64,000 nt of DNA from Photobacterium salinisoli. GTDB taxonomy: Bacteria > Pseudomonadota > Gammaproteobacteria > Enterobacterales > Vibrionaceae. Position 1 is the first letter of the stretch. Each line of letters begins with the position of its first letter. A model generated the notes under the pieces. That model worked only from the letters and a program-made list of their open reading frames with translations. It did not search any database and was not told the DNA's origin. Positions 1 through 9,154 of the stretch are shown here, in pieces. Both the position numbers and the translations under genes were made by a program. The DNA lies in the NCBI RefSeq assembly GCF_003614885.1, contig NZ_QZMS01000007.1:1302001-1366000 (forward strand), given 5' to 3'.

Positions 1-2164
1 CGCCGCAGAACAGGGTTTTATCCTCGACGAACCGGCTCTGGCTTTCATCTGTGAAAGTGATCTGCTGGGTGAGCGTGTTATTCAGCGTCGTCGCCGTGAG
101 GATAAGCGCACTGTCAGCTCAGACACTATTATCCGAAATCTGGCTGAGCTGAAAATTGGTCAGCCTGTGGTCCACCTTAACCATGGCATAGGCCGCTATC
201 AGGGCTTGCAGACTCTCGAAGCCGGCGGCATTACTACAGAATATGTCACTCTGGAATATCAGGGCGGGGCTAAACTCTATGTCCCTGTTGCGTCCCTGCA
301 CCTGATCAGCCGCTATTCAGGCGGTGCAGAGGAAGCCGCCCCTATCCATAAGCTGGGCAGTGAAAGCTGGCAGAAAGCCCGCAAAAAGGCGGCAGAAAAA
401 GTTCGTGATGTCGCGGCAGAACTTTTGGATGTTTACGCCAAGCGTGAGCTCAAACCTGGCTTTAAATTCAAACTTGACCGTGAAGCCTATGCCGATTTCT
501 GTACCGGTTTTCCCTTTGAGGAAACCCATGATCAAGCTATGGCCATCAATGCCGTGCTGTCGGATATGTGTCAGGCCAAAGCCATGGACAGACTGGTGTG
601 TGGTGATGTAGGTTTCGGTAAAACCGAGGTCGCAATGCGCGCGGCCTTTGTGGCAGTCGATAACAGCAAACAAGTCACAGTCCTGGTGCCAACCACTTTG
701 CTCGCCCAGCAGCATTTTGAAAATTTCCGAGACCGGTTCGCCAATACTCCGGTACGCGTTGAAGTGCTGTCCCGTTTCAAGACAGCAAAAGAACAAAAAG
801 CGATTATGGAAGATGTCGCTAAGGGGAAAATTGATATTCTGATCGGCACTCACAAACTGCTCAACGCCGAAATGAAGTATCAGGATCTCGGCCTGCTGAT
901 TGTCGATGAAGAGCACCGTTTTGGCGTCCGCCAGAAAGAAAAACTGAAATCGCTTCGCGCGGACGTAGACATACTCACACTCACCGCCACCCCGATCCCG
1001 CGTACGCTGAATATGGCAATGAGCGGCATGCGCGATCTGTCTATTATCGCCACACCGCCAGCCCGGCGTCTGGCGATCAAAACCTTCGTTCGTGAGCGTG
1101 AAGACCTGATCATCCGTGAGGCCGTATTGCGTGAAATTATGCGCGGCGGGCAAGTGTATTTCCTGCACAACGACGTGGAAAGCATCGAAAAGACGGCGCA
1201 GGATCTGGCCGTTCTGATCCCGGAAGCGCGTATCACTACCGCGCACGGACAGATGCGCGAACGTGAGCTGGAAAGAGTCATGAGCGACTTTTACCATCAG
1301 CGTTTTAACCTGCTTGTCTGTACGACTATCATAGAAACCGGCATTGACGTCCCGACAGCGAACACCATTGTCATCAACCGGGCTGATCATCTAGGTCTGG
1401 CACAGTTGCATCAGCTGCGTGGTCGCGTTGGCCGTTCTCACCACCAAGCCTATGCGTATCTGCTGACCCCGCATCCCAAGCGTATGACCAAAGACGCCGT
1501 GAAACGCCTGGAGGCCATTGCTTCACTGGAAGATCTGGGTGCTGGCTTTACGCTGGCGACACACGATCTCGAAATACGTGGGGCCGGTGAGCTGCTGGGT
1601 GATGAACAATCGGGTCAGATCCAGTCGGTCGGCTTTACGCTGTTCATGGAAATGCTGGAACAGGCAGTAGAAGCACTGAAAGCCGGTAAAGAGCCGTCGC
1701 TGGATGACCTGCTGCGCGAGCAGACTGAAGTTGAGCTGCGATTACCCGCGCTGCTGCCGGAAGATTACATCCCGGATATCAATACGCGGCTGTCTTTGTA
1801 TAAACGTATTGCCAGTGCAGGTAATGAAGACGCCCTCGATGAGTTAAAAGTAGAGCTGATTGATCGCTTCGGCCTGTTGCCGGACGCCGCTGCTAACCTG
1901 TTAACGCTCAATAAGCTGAAGCTGAAAGCGGCAACCCTGGGTCTTCGCCGCATAGAAGCCGGAGAAAAAGGCGGTTATTTCGAATTTGCTGAAAATGCTG
2001 CTATTGACCCCGGTTTCCTGGTCGGTCTGTTACAATCACAGCCACAGCGATTCAGAATGGACGGCCCGACTAAGCTGAAAGTCACGGCAACACTGACGGA
2101 TCGCCGGGAGCGCATCAAGTATGTTGACGGCTTCCTAACACAATTAGCTGAAAACACCCTATAA
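1..2164 (+). CDS. mfd: Transcription-repair coupling factor Mfd (5'-truncated by window edge)
   Basis: Mfd is a cytoplasmic dsDNA translocase that pushes RNA polymerase off lesions and recruits UvrA. The frame is open from base 2 to a TAA at 2162-2164, giving about 720 residues of a protein that is usually about 1150, so roughly the first 430 are outside the window. Visible in order are the RNA-polymerase-interacting domain (VVHLNHGIGRYQGL near the start), Walker A GDVGFGKTE, the DEEH box (VDEEHRFG), motif III TATPIPRTLN, motif VI QLRGRVGRS and the C-terminal TRCF domain (LRLPALLPEDYIPD). No frameshift is seen. csiV follows 28 bp downstream on the same strand. Confidence 0.97.
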   Translation, partial: AAEQGFILDEPALAFICESDLLGERVIQRRRREDKRTVSSDTIIRNLAELKIGQPVVHLNHGIGRYQGLQTLEAGGITTEYVTLEYQGGAKLYVPVASLHLISRYSGGAEEAAPIHKLGSESWQKARKKAAEKVRDVAAELLDVYAKRELKPGFKFKLDREAYADFCTGFPFEETHDQAMAINAVLSDMCQAKAMDRLVCGDVGFGKTEVAMRAAFVAVDNSKQVTVLVPTTLLAQQHFENFRDRFANTPVRVEVLSRFKTAKEQKAIMEDVAKGKIDILIGTHKLLNAEMKYQDLGLLIVDEEHRFGVRQKEKLKSLRADVDILTLTATPIPRTLNMAMSGMRDLSIIATPPARRLAIKTFVREREDLIIREAVLREIMRGGQVYFLHNDVESIEKTAQDLAVLIPEARITTAHGQMRERELERVMSDFYHQRFNLLVCTTIIETGIDVPTANTIVINRADHLGLAQLHQLRGRVGRSHHQAYAYLLTPHPKRMTKDAVKRLEAIASLEDLGAGFTLATHDLEIRGAGELLGDEQSGQIQSVGFTLFMEMLEQAVEALKAGKEPSLDDLLREQTEVELRLPALLPEDYIPDINTRLSLYKRIASAGNEDALDELKVELIDRFGLLPDAAANLLTLNKLKLKAATLGLRRIEAGEKGGYFEFAENAAIDPGFLVGLLQSQPQRFRMDGPTKLKVTATLTDRRERIKYVDGFLTQLAENTL

Positions 2165-2192
2165 TGGCTGCATACCAGTGCGGAGTATAACC

Positions 2193-3014
2193 TTGAAAAA
2201 TCTGATTTATTTGCTGCTGCTTGCCATCAGCCTGCCAAGTTTCGCAGCACGACAATTTGACATTGAAGTCATTATCTTCAAGCGAAATATTGATCCGGGA
2301 CAAACGGCTGAATCCTGGCCGGATCAGGCAGAGCCGCTGAATTACAATGGCGCGGTGCGACTGAACAATATGGCACAACTGGCAAACAGAGGCATTACGC
2401 CTATGCCGGCAAGCCGATTTAAGCTGAGCGAGCAGTATCAGCGCCTGAAAAGTCATGCCGGTTTCACCCCGCTTGCTCACTTTGGCTGGCGTCAGGGGGA
2501 TCTCAGCAAGGCACAAGCACCGACTTTTCACTTAACAGCTGGCCGGGATTTCTCAGGCCAGTTCCTGCCAGACGGAACCTCTAAAGCCGAAGCGGCGCGC
2601 CGTGGCATGAGCAGCAGCGAAATGACAGCGCCGCCCAGCTTTGATCTTGCATCCGGTGAAGTCACTCAAGCAGAGCCTTCTCCGGCAGAGAGTAAGCCGC
2701 TGTATGAGCTTGAAGGGAAAATTCAGGTGTATGTGAATCACTTTCTTTTCACCAACACCCAACTGGATTTACGTGAGCCTGGCCGTCGTGAAGTGGTTGT
2801 CGGCACCGAGCCATTAGACAGTCTGGATCCAAACCAGAGCGGCACGGTTCAGTACGGACAGTTGCAGGAAGTGAAAAAGAAAATAGAAGTTGAAGAATTT
2901 CTCAAAGCGTTCCGCTTTGACCAGCAACGTAAAATGCGAAGCGGTGAAACCCATTATCTTGATCACCCGCTGATGGGGATGGTGGTACAAATCCGCCGCC
3001 TCGATTCAGAATAA
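2193..3014 (+). CDS. csiV: Peptidoglycan-binding protein CsiV (PBP1A pathway)
   Basis: The product is 273 residues with a signal peptide (about residues 1-18, cleaved near SFAA|RQFDIEV) and so is periplasmic. The sequence and its place directly after mfd match CsiV of Vibrio cholerae, a septal peptidoglycan-binding protein needed for PBP1A activity through LpoA. I chose the TTG at 2193 because CGGAG lies 7-8 bases upstream and a typical signal peptide begins there. A GTG at 2178 in the same frame would add five residues and has no ribosome site. The middle is low in obvious motifs. The C-terminal part (about 235-273, containing KMRSGETHYLDHP) is the portion typical of the family. A terminator follows directly. 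Confidence 0.85.
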   Translation: MKNLIYLLLLAISLPSFAARQFDIEVIIFKRNIDPGQTAESWPDQAEPLNYNGAVRLNNMAQLANRGITPMPASRFKLSEQYQRLKSHAGFTPLAHFGWRQGDLSKAQAPTFHLTAGRDFSGQFLPDGTSKAEAARRGMSSSEMTAPPSFDLASGEVTQAEPSPAESKPLYELEGKIQVYVNHFLFTNTQLDLREPGRREVVVGTEPLDSLDPNQSGTVQYGQLQEVKKKIEVEEFLKAFRFDQQRKMRSGETHYLDHPLMGMVVQIRRLDSE

Positions 3015-3025
3015 CAGCTTTTACG

Positions 3026-3047
3026 AGGGGCCATCTGGCCCCTTTTT
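3026..3047 (+). terminator. Rho-independent terminator after csiV
   Basis: A 7-bp perfect stem (AGGGGCC / GGCCCCT) with an ATCT loop is followed by a T run. It lies 12 bases after the csiV stop and would end the mfd-csiV transcript. Confidence 0.85.
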
Positions 3048-3073
3048 CCGTTTACCGTCTGCAGGAATCGCCG

Positions 3074-3646
3074 ATGAAGCTGGACTTCATACTCACTACT
3101 CCCCGCCTTTACCTGCGACCCTATAAAATTGCGGATGTTGATGACAACCTGGCCGCGGTACTGGAATCACAGCCGGATTTATCGCCCTGGGTCGAGTGGT
3201 GTCATGACGACTATGACCAACAGGATGCACACGCCTGGCTGTCGGCTTCTCAGATGAACTGGAAAATCGACAATGGTTACGAGCTGGCGATTTTTACCCG
3301 CCGTGACGACAAATTTTTAGGCACTGTGTGTCTTAATAATCTGTCTCAGCTGACCAATTCTGCTGAATTGGGCTACTGGATACGAAGCAGTTGCCATCGT
3401 CAGGGTTATGCGACAGAAGCGATTGTCGCTCTGGCGCGTTTTGCTTTTGATACGCTGGCACTGACCCGACTGGAAATAGTGGTACACATCACTAATACAC
3501 CCAGCCAGAGAACGGCTGAACGCACAGGTGCTCTGTTCGAATCTCTGAGCCGTAACCGAATTTACACAGAGGGAAAAGTCTGCGATGGCATGGTCTACTC
3601 ACTGATCCCGCAGGACTTGGCACCTAAACACAACCGGATAGGCTAA
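3074..3646 (+). CDS. GNAT-family N-acetyltransferase, RimJ/RimL type
   Basis: This is a 190-residue GNAT protein that would transfer an acetyl group from acetyl-CoA to an amino group. The N-terminus (LTTPRLYLRPYKIADVDD) and the acetyl-CoA binding motif A (RQGYATEA, about residues 113-120), followed by helix ALARFAF and the ending (TNTPSQRTAERTGALFE), are typical of the RimJ/RimL subgroup that acetylates ribosomal-protein N-termini. The ATG at 3074 has a CAGGAA site 7 bases upstream. The exact substrate cannot be told; a RimL-like role (L12) is possible. A second, clearer RimJ lies at 52493-53077. Confidence 0.85.
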   Translation: MKLDFILTTPRLYLRPYKIADVDDNLAAVLESQPDLSPWVEWCHDDYDQQDAHAWLSASQMNWKIDNGYELAIFTRRDDKFLGTVCLNNLSQLTNSAELGYWIRSSCHRQGYATEAIVALARFAFDTLALTRLEIVVHITNTPSQRTAERTGALFESLSRNRIYTEGKVCDGMVYSLIPQDLAPKHNRIG

Positions 3647-3714
3647 GTTAGCCAAATAACCCCGTGATACTTGGCTATATTGATCAAAGACAATAGAAAA
3701 AGGTAGGAATATCA

Positions 3715-4188
3715 GTGTTTAAAATTATTCTCGCAATCATTATTATCGGCTTGGTTATTTTCTTCTTTCAACGCAGCCAGAACAATAAGCAGCTGGCGGT
3801 TCAAAATGCAGAAGAAGGCAAAGCATTTCTTGATGCCAATAAAAACCAGGAAGGTGTTAAAACCACAGCCTCGGGTTTGCAATATACTGTGCTGAAGTCA
3901 GGAACAGGAACGGTACATCCCAAGGCATCGGACAAGGTGACAGTCCACTATCACGGCACACTGATTGACGGCACTGTATTTGATAGCTCTGTTGAGCGCG
4001 GCGAACCAATAGCTTTCAACCTCAATCAGGTGATCAAAGGCTGGACCGAAGGGCTTCAGCTAATGGTTGAAGGGGAAAAGGTGCGTTTGTTTATCCCGGC
4101 CGAACTGGCATACGGTAACCGCTCTATGGGTAAAATCGGTCCAGGATCAGTGCTGATTTTCGATGTCGAGTTATTAAAAATTAATTAA
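3715..4188 (+). CDS. Membrane-anchored FKBP-type peptidyl-prolyl isomerase
   Basis: The 157-residue product has an N-terminal hydrophobic segment (about 2-18, IILAIIIIGLVIFFF) that should act as an uncleaved anchor. A short linker is followed by one FKBP domain (about 55-156) with the usual core: VTVHYHGTL, GTVFDSS, VIKGWTEGL, AYGNR and GPGSVLIFDVELL. It would catalyse cis-trans isomerisation at Xaa-Pro bonds, most likely on the periplasmic face. The start is a GTG at 3715 with AGGTAGG about 7 bases upstream. It resembles the FklB/FkpA FKBP domain but lacks their N-terminal dimerisation domain. The client is unknown. Confidence 0.88.
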   Translation: MFKIILAIIIIGLVIFFFQRSQNNKQLAVQNAEEGKAFLDANKNQEGVKTTASGLQYTVLKSGTGTVHPKASDKVTVHYHGTLIDGTVFDSSVERGEPIAFNLNQVIKGWTEGLQLMVEGEKVRLFIPAELAYGNRSMGKIGPGSVLIFDVELLKIN

Positions 4189-4235
4189 TTCCCAAACCAT
4201 CACCACAGCCTGCAACAGGCGGTGATTTAGCGATG

Positions 4236-4265
4236 AAAAAAAACCGCCTGAACCGGCGGTTTTTT
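4236..4265. terminator. Bidirectional terminator between the FKBP gene and ndh
   Basis: CCGCC (4244-4248) pairs with GGCGG (4255-4259) around a 6-base loop. It has an A run before and a T run after, so it works on both strands for these convergent genes. Just upstream (4201-4224) is a second inverted repeat, CACC-GCCTG/CAGGC-GGTG, with no T run. Confidence 0.88.
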
Positions 4266-4287
4266 GTTTAATTACTACACTAACCTG

Positions 4288-5577
4288 TCAATGAAGCTTG
4301 AGATTTGGACGAAGGACACGGTTAATACGTCCAACCAGCATCATCAGACTGGTCTTGAAGAAACCGTGCAGCGCAATATGGTGCATCCGGTACAGCGAAA
4401 TATACATCACGCGGGCAATACGGCCTTCAATCATCATCGACCCTTTGGTCAGATTACCCATCAGGCTCCCGACGGTGGAAAAGCGGCTCAGGGACACCAG
4501 CGAACCGTGATCGACAAAAACATAAGGCTTCTGCGCACGATCTGTCAGCTTAGCAACGATATTTGAGAAACAGCGGCTCGCCATCTGATGCGCCGACTGA
4601 GCACGTGGCGGCACCAGAGTGCCGTCCTTTTGCGTACAGGCTGCCAAATCCCCAATCACATAAATATCATCGTCTCGGGTGGTCTGCAGCGTGTCTTTTA
4701 CCACCAACTGGTTAATACGGTTCGTTTCCAGTCCCGCAATGTCTTTGATGAAATCCGGGGCTTTAATGCCCGCAGCCCACACCATCAGTTTGGCAGGAAT
4801 ATGCTGACCATCTTTGGTTGTCAGGCCGGTTTCGTCCGCTTTAATCACCATGGTTGCCGTGTGCACTTTTACGCCAAGTTTGGTCAGCTCGGTATGCGCG
4901 GCAGCCGATATACGAGGCGGCAACGCAGGCAGAATGCGCTCTCCGGCTTCAATCAGGTTGACATTCAGTCGTGAACTATCCAGATCGCCAAAGCCATACA
5001 AACGCAGCTCTTTCACGGCATTATGAAGCTCTGCAGACAGTTCCACACCGGTTGCACCAGCACCGACAATGGCAATATCAACCGTTTTCTGCTCTTTGTG
5101 TGCATGCAGCTTCAAAAACTGATTATTCATTTCAGTTCTGAATTTATGTGCCTGCGCCGGACTGTCCAGGAAAATGCAATGCTCCCGCACGCCGGGGGTG
5201 TTGAAGTCATTACATTTCGAACCGATAGCCAGAACCAGGATATCGTATTCAATCTCGCGCTCGGGGATCAGCAGTTCATTGTGCTCATCATACAGCGGAT
5301 GCAATGTGATGCTTTTGCGGTCGCGGTCAATATCTTTCAGCGCCCCCAATTGAAAATCGAAATGATGGTTTTTGGCATGTGCTCGGTAGCTCAATGCGTC
5401 AACACCTTCATCCAGCGAGCCGGTTGCCACTTCATGCAACAGTGGTTTCCACAGATGACTGCTGTTCTTGTCTACCAGAGTAACCTTTGCCTTTCGTTTG
5501 CGGCCTAAGGTTCGCCCTAATTTAGTGGCCAATTCCAGGCCCCCGGCACCGCCTCCAACTACGATGATTCTCGTCAC
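4288..5577 (-). CDS. ndh: Type II NADH:quinone oxidoreductase
   Basis: Ndh is a single-subunit, non-proton-pumping NADH dehydrogenase bound to the inner face of the cytoplasmic membrane. It passes electrons from NADH to quinone. The 429 residues match the usual length of about 434. Seen are the FAD-binding GxGxxG motif ([16 protein letters not shown], residues 5-20), the second nucleotide-binding fold ([17 protein letters not shown], about 169-185), the [10 protein letters not shown] motif of the FAD site, and the quinone-site region ([11 protein letters not shown]). The C-terminal 60 residues, rich in hydrophobic and basic residues, should bind the membrane. ycfP lies upstream on the same strand with a hairpin between. 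Confidence 0.95.
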   Translation of the reverse strand: MTRIIVVGGGAGGLELATKLGRTLGRKRKAKVTLVDKNSSHLWKPLLHEVATGSLDEGVDALSYRAHAKNHHFDFQLGALKDIDRDRKSITLHPLYDEHNELLIPEREIEYDILVLAIGSKCNDFNTPGVREHCIFLDSPAQAHKFRTEMNNQFLKLHAHKEQKTVDIAIVGAGATGVELSAELHNAVKELRLYGFGDLDSSRLNVNLIEAGERILPALPPRISAAAHTELTKLGVKVHTATMVIKADETGLTTKDGQHIPAKLMVWAAGIKAPDFIKDIAGLETNRINQLVVKDTLQTTRDDDIYVIGDLAACTQKDGTLVPPRAQSAHQMASRCFSNIVAKLTDRAQKPYVFVDHGSLVSLSRFSTVGSLMGNLTKGSMMIEGRIARVMYISLYRMHHIALHGFFKTSLMMLVGRINRVLRPNLKLH

Positions 5578-5615
5578 AGTCTTTTCCTCTAGTTTTTATA
5601 AATCTTGCACAAACC

Positions 5616-5635
5616 GGCAGGGATTTTGCCCTGCC
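5616..5635 (-). terminator. Hairpin between ycfP and ndh (weak terminator or attenuator)
   Basis: GGCAGGG and CCCTGCC form a perfect 7-bp stem with a 6-base loop. On the minus strand it is followed by GGTTTG, a poor T run. It could partly end ycfP transcription or stabilise an mRNA end. The ndh promoter probably lies in 5578-5615, but I do not see a strong consensus. Confidence 0.4.
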
Positions 5636-5709
5636 AGGTAAAAATTCTGACTGACGTAGAGTGGGGCAGAGGATCGTTTCAATCCGTCTGCGGAGGGAGA
5701 GGCATATAC

Positions 5710-6252
5710 TCAATGAGTTGCTTTAAATTGCTTTATTGCTTGTAAGTGTTGGGAGATTTTCTTGAATTTATGTGTTTGTGTATCGTCCCAGATCACTTGG
5801 TAATATGCGTCCAATGTTCTATTTGTGGATCGATTATCTAACACTTCATCATTAGTTGAAAGTATACAGAGGCACTTCCCGATATTTTTTTCTCTGAAAT
5901 CAGACACGCATTTTGTTGCTATATCTTCGTACTCTTCCGGTCGGTCTATTTTCCCCTGCATATTTGTTTCAGGATGTAAATTTGGGTTAATAATTACTTG
6001 CTTGATACCACAGAGAAAACCGATTCGCTCAGCCCAATATCCTCCCAGCCCTACGCCACATATCAGCGGATGCGCATCATCACTGGCTGCGACGAGCTTA
6101 TCCACTTCCTTTAGTAAATGTTGCATATCGTGTTTGGGATGAAAGGTACTATAGGTCACTGCGCGGACGTCGGGATCGATAAATTGCAGCTGAAGTACTT
6201 TTTCATGATTACCGGGGCTGGTGGAATCAAAGCCATGCAGATAGATGATCAT
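5710..6252 (-). CDS. ycfP: UPF0227 alpha/beta-hydrolase-fold protein YcfP
   Basis: The 180-residue product is very close to E. coli YcfP ([47 protein letters not shown]). It has an esterase-like fold, but at the nucleophile elbow it reads GVGLGGYW, so the usual Ser of GxSxG is Leu, as in the E. coli protein. Classic hydrolase activity is therefore doubtful. I chose the ATG at 6252 because CAGGAG lies 5 bases upstream. A GTG at 6258 would overlap the ribosome site. It sits between ndh and the thiK-lpoB block, the same neighbourhood as in enterics (ycfP-ndh). Confidence 0.9.
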   Translation of the reverse strand: MIIYLHGFDSTSPGNHEKVLQLQFIDPDVRAVTYSTFHPKHDMQHLLKEVDKLVAASDDAHPLICGVGLGGYWAERIGFLCGIKQVIINPNLHPETNMQGKIDRPEEYEDIATKCVSDFREKNIGKCLCILSTNDEVLDNRSTNRTLDAYYQVIWDDTQTHKFKKISQHLQAIKQFKATH

Positions 6253-6348
6253 AGTCACTCCTGATGAATATCCATATTAAGATAAATCACTATACGACAT
6301 AGAACATTATCCACAAAACTTTAATGGTTATTCGATCCACAGGTGCGA

Positions 6349-7209
6349 TTACTGTTGGATCAATACTGCTATCTCTTTACGCGTTTCGGTTAATTGATTC
6401 ATCAGATACTGGCGTTGAGAGGAGGACAGACTCTGATTCAGTTGCGCCATTAATTCAAATCGGCGTTGAAGGTATTGATCTAACTGAGACTGTACCGGTG
6501 CATAGCGAAGACCGACAACATCTCTAAATAACTTCTCGAGTCGGGCATCGAATTCCGGCCGGTGGCGCTGCGACAATAATGATTGCCACTGCTGATAAAG
6601 CCCGCTTCGCACCGAAAAAAAGACAGGTTCCATATCAAGCTGATGCTTTGCCAACTCTCCGATGATAGCTTGCTGCTCTTTCGTCAGTGAGCCTACCCAT
6701 TCTTTGCTGAACTTTTCAAATCTGGCCGTATATCGCTGAAGTTTCTCTTCCTGGCTTAGCTTACCTCTTTTGGCCCGAAGTTCATCCAATTCCTTGTTTA
6801 TATTGGTGTTAATCTGATCAATCTGGATATTACTCAGATACCGGAGCAGATTGGCCACCGGCGGGGTGAATACAGAGACACTCTGCTCTGCCAGAGCAGT
6901 AAAGCTATAGTGGTAACGTGCTATCTGTGCTGAGGTCAGCGGGCGTTGCAGATCCTGCTGAAATTCAAGAATATACTGATGCAGTTTTGGCAGCTCTTGC
7001 CGACGGTGTACAGCCTGGGCCTGTATCAGTTCATTCTTAAAGCGGGATTCCTGCGCCGGCGTCAGGCTGACAAAGTCATCCAGATACCAGGGAACCCAAT
7101 AATTCATGGTGTTATAGGCAAGCCGGGCGGCACACCCTGATAACAAAACCAAAAAACACAGCGACAGTAACGGACGTTGCCAACGAGCACAGGCTAGACT
7201 CACACGCAT
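6349..7209 (-). CDS. DUF6279-family lipoprotein of unknown function
   Basis: The product is 286 residues and begins with a lipoprotein signal peptide whose lipobox is LLSGC. The mature part starts AARLAYNTMNYWVPWYL, typical of DUF6279 lipoproteins. The remainder is predicted to be all helical and rich in Gln, Arg and Glu, with no catalytic motif seen. Of the possible starts, the ATG at 7209 has GGAGGAA immediately before it, with unusually tight spacing. A GTG at 7203 would be better spaced. A TTG at 7251 directly after the upstream stop is less likely. It is the last gene of the thiK-lpoB-ycfL-COG3014 block. Its function is not known to me. Confidence 0.78.
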   Translation of the reverse strand: MRVSLACARWQRPLLSLCFLVLLSGCAARLAYNTMNYWVPWYLDDFVSLTPAQESRFKNELIQAQAVHRRQELPKLHQYILEFQQDLQRPLTSAQIARYHYSFTALAEQSVSVFTPPVANLLRYLSNIQIDQINTNINKELDELRAKRGKLSQEEKLQRYTARFEKFSKEWVGSLTKEQQAIIGELAKHQLDMEPVFFSVRSGLYQQWQSLLSQRHRPEFDARLEKLFRDVVGLRYAPVQSQLDQYLQRRFELMAQLNQSLSSSQRQYLMNQLTETRKEIAVLIQQ

Positions 7210-7251
7210 TTCCTCCAGAAACTGTCTGACAGGTTTACCCGGTGATGACAA

Positions 7252-8097
7252 TCAGGCAACAGCCAGTTTCGTTAACAATGCTTTTGCCTCAATACGATAG
7301 GTTTCATCCTGCCACAAATTTGCGCCAGCATAATACCAAAGCATAGCCAAGAAATCGCACCAGGGAAGCCACTGCTGCACAGCTTCTGAGACAAGTTCCG
7401 GGTCTGCCCCCAGATAACGGCAGTAGTGCTGCGCGGCAGTCGTAACATCAAGCTGGTTGGCCTGAACCGTCAGCGCCAGATCCAGCATGGGATCACCGGC
7501 CGCCGCATACTCCCAGTCAATTACTGCCAGCTCTCCGCCCGGACGCTGAATGAGATTGTAAAAGCCCAAATCATGATGGCAACAGGTGTCAGGAAACCCA
7601 CTTTGAGGAATGTGACTGAAAAAATGACTGCACACTGATACCAGATCTTTCCCTTTATCCTCCGGTGAGATAGCAGCAAGATACCGTTCTGCACGCTGAC
7701 GCACAGCTAAACGCCAGCCGGGTAAAGGTAATCGGTGAATGTTGGCCTGCAAAGCCATCAGTGTGGCAGGCGATGGGGAATGAGTACAAACCGCTCCTTC
7801 TATCCACTCCACCAGTATACCGTCTGGCGTTTTTGCAATCGGGTGCGGAGCAAACGGGCAAGGGTGAATCGCTGACAACAGTTGGTATTCTTGCTGACGA
7901 TCAACGCCAAATGCCTGGCTGGCCGCGCTGACAGGACGCCAAACCGCTTGTAAATCAGAAGATGAAGAAGAGTGCAGAACAAGCCGCCAGCATCGGTTAC
8001 TGAGCCCGCCCCCTAAAGGGCAGGCATTCAGCACACCGTAACCAGCAATGCGGGAGAATGGCCATTCCTCCGGCTGAAGAAACGATGAGTCAGACAC
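7252..8097 (-). CDS. thiK: Thiamine kinase / choline-kinase-family phosphotransferase
   Basis: The 281-residue protein belongs to the APH/choline kinase fold. The catalytic loop is HHDLGFYNL (Asp of Brenner's motif, about residues 177-185) and the metal site is VIDWEYAAAGDPMLDLA (about 197-213). Its position next to lpoB and ycfL matches E. coli ycfN (thiK), which phosphorylates thiamine in salvage. The assignment rests on context as much as sequence, since aminoglycoside or choline kinases share these motifs. The start is a GTG at 8097 that follows the lpoB TAA with no gap, so translation is probably coupled. Confidence 0.75.
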   Translation of the reverse strand: MSDSSFLQPEEWPFSRIAGYGVLNACPLGGGLSNRCWRLVLHSSSSSDLQAVWRPVSAASQAFGVDRQQEYQLLSAIHPCPFAPHPIAKTPDGILVEWIEGAVCTHSPSPATLMALQANIHRLPLPGWRLAVRQRAERYLAAISPEDKGKDLVSVCSHFFSHIPQSGFPDTCCHHDLGFYNLIQRPGGELAVIDWEYAAAGDPMLDLALTVQANQLDVTTAAQHYCRYLGADPELVSEAVQQWLPWCDFLAMLWYYAGANLWQDETYRIEAKALLTKLAVA

Positions 8098-8688
8098 TTA
8101 CCAACCCAGCAAGCGTTTGGCTTCCTGCTTACGGATTTCAGTTTCATCCGCCCACTCGATCAGGCCAGTTTCCAGATCCATCAGGCGCATGGTCATTTTG
8201 TAATACACGTCTTTATCGCTGCCAGATTGCTTCACAATACTGGCGAGATTACCGTACATCATGTATTCCGCGCCAACCATCTTACCAAACTGAATCGCCG
8301 TGCTTTGATTAACCAGTTCATCGTTGTTCTGGAAGTTCAGTTGCTTGCGAACCGCTTCTACACGCGTCATATCGACAAAACGGAACTTACCTGAATTCAG
8401 CATGCGCGTGCTGATAGAGTCGGTAATAGATTCTGTATCAATGTGCTCGCTGGTTTTATTTTTGATGCTGTCCACCACTATGATTGGACGTTTACCGGCT
8501 GTGATCGCGCCCACCGAACCTGAAGCCAGCATGCTGTCTGTCATGTTTTCCGCAATCTTTTGCAGGTCAGTCGAGCCGAACTCAGAGGTCGTGGTTTCTA
8601 CTCCCTGAGCATCTCCATAAGTCACCTGTTTTGCACAACCACCCATCAGGGCAGCAATTCCCACTAAAGCTATGACGCGTTTCTTCAT
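8098..8688 (-). CDS. lpoB: Penicillin-binding protein activator LpoB
   Basis: LpoB is an outer-membrane lipoprotein that reaches through the periplasm to stimulate PBP1B. The 196-residue product has a lipobox (LMGGC), a short linker and the globular domain with IIVVDSIKNKTSEHIDTE, RFVDMTRVEAVRKQL and GAEYMMYGNL. It ends in LRLMDLETGLIEWADE. The long disordered linker of E. coli LpoB is short here, as is common in vibrios. It heads a stop-to-start coupled pair with thiK. CsiV, which acts on the PBP1A branch, lies about 5 kb away on the other strand. Confidence 0.93.
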   Translation of the reverse strand: MKKRVIALVGIAALMGGCAKQVTYGDAQGVETTTSEFGSTDLQKIAENMTDSMLASGSVGAITAGKRPIIVVDSIKNKTSEHIDTESITDSISTRMLNSGKFRFVDMTRVEAVRKQLNFQNNDELVNQSTAIQFGKMVGAEYMMYGNLASIVKQSGSDKDVYYKMTMRLMDLETGLIEWADETEIRKQEAKRLLGW

Positions 8689-8758
8689 TTCTAACCCTTA
8701 ATCGGTTTTTATCATTCTCGGTATCATGGGATGATATCAGTCAGCCCACTAAACTTGC

Positions 8759-9154
8759 TTACCAGGTACTGGTCGCTTCACGGATATAAATACGGTAATT
8801 GGTGACATCCGCGCTCTTCGCCATGGCTTTGATTGTCATTGTGTCTTTGCCATGCAGTACAAACTGACGCCACGGGGTTTCGCTGCCGCTGACTTCCAAG
8901 CCTTTGGCATCGTACCAGTAAAAACGGTACTGCAGCTTAATATCAGTATCTGATTTACTGTTTACCGGCACACCGGCCTGAAGCAGACCATTCTGACGCG
9001 AGACAATGGCTTTTTCTATACCAATCTGGTTGGCGAGATAAGGGTTAGCTATAACCACATACTGGTTACTGCTATCAATACTGATACCAGAGGTTGTGCT
9101 ATCCGCACAGGCTGCCATCATCACAGTTAACAGTATTACCGCAAAATATTTCAT
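8759..9154 (-). CDS. ycfL: YcfL-family (DUF1425) lipoprotein
   Basis: A 131-residue protein with a signal peptide and lipobox (MMAAC at about residues 12-16). A single beta-rich domain of the DUF1425 type follows (LQYRFYWYDAKGLEV, PWRQFVLHGKDTMTIKA). E. coli ycfL is likewise beside lpoB (ycfM), but its role is unknown. The start codon overlaps the stop of the upstream COG3014 gene at 9154, so the two are translationally coupled. Between it and lpoB (8689-8758) is a small palindrome, TATCAT-GGG-ATGATA, with no T run. Confidence 0.85.
   Translation of the reverse strand: MKYFAVILLTVMMAACADSTTSGISIDSSNQYVVIANPYLANQIGIEKAIVSRQNGLLQAGVPVNSKSDTDIKLQYRFYWYDAKGLEVSGSETPWRQFVLHGKDTMTIKAMAKSADVTNYRIYIREATSTW

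Noticed and set aside
317-1390. 357-codon minus-strand ORF opposite mfd
   Set aside because: It is the antisense shadow of the well-conserved mfd helicase region and has no family features.
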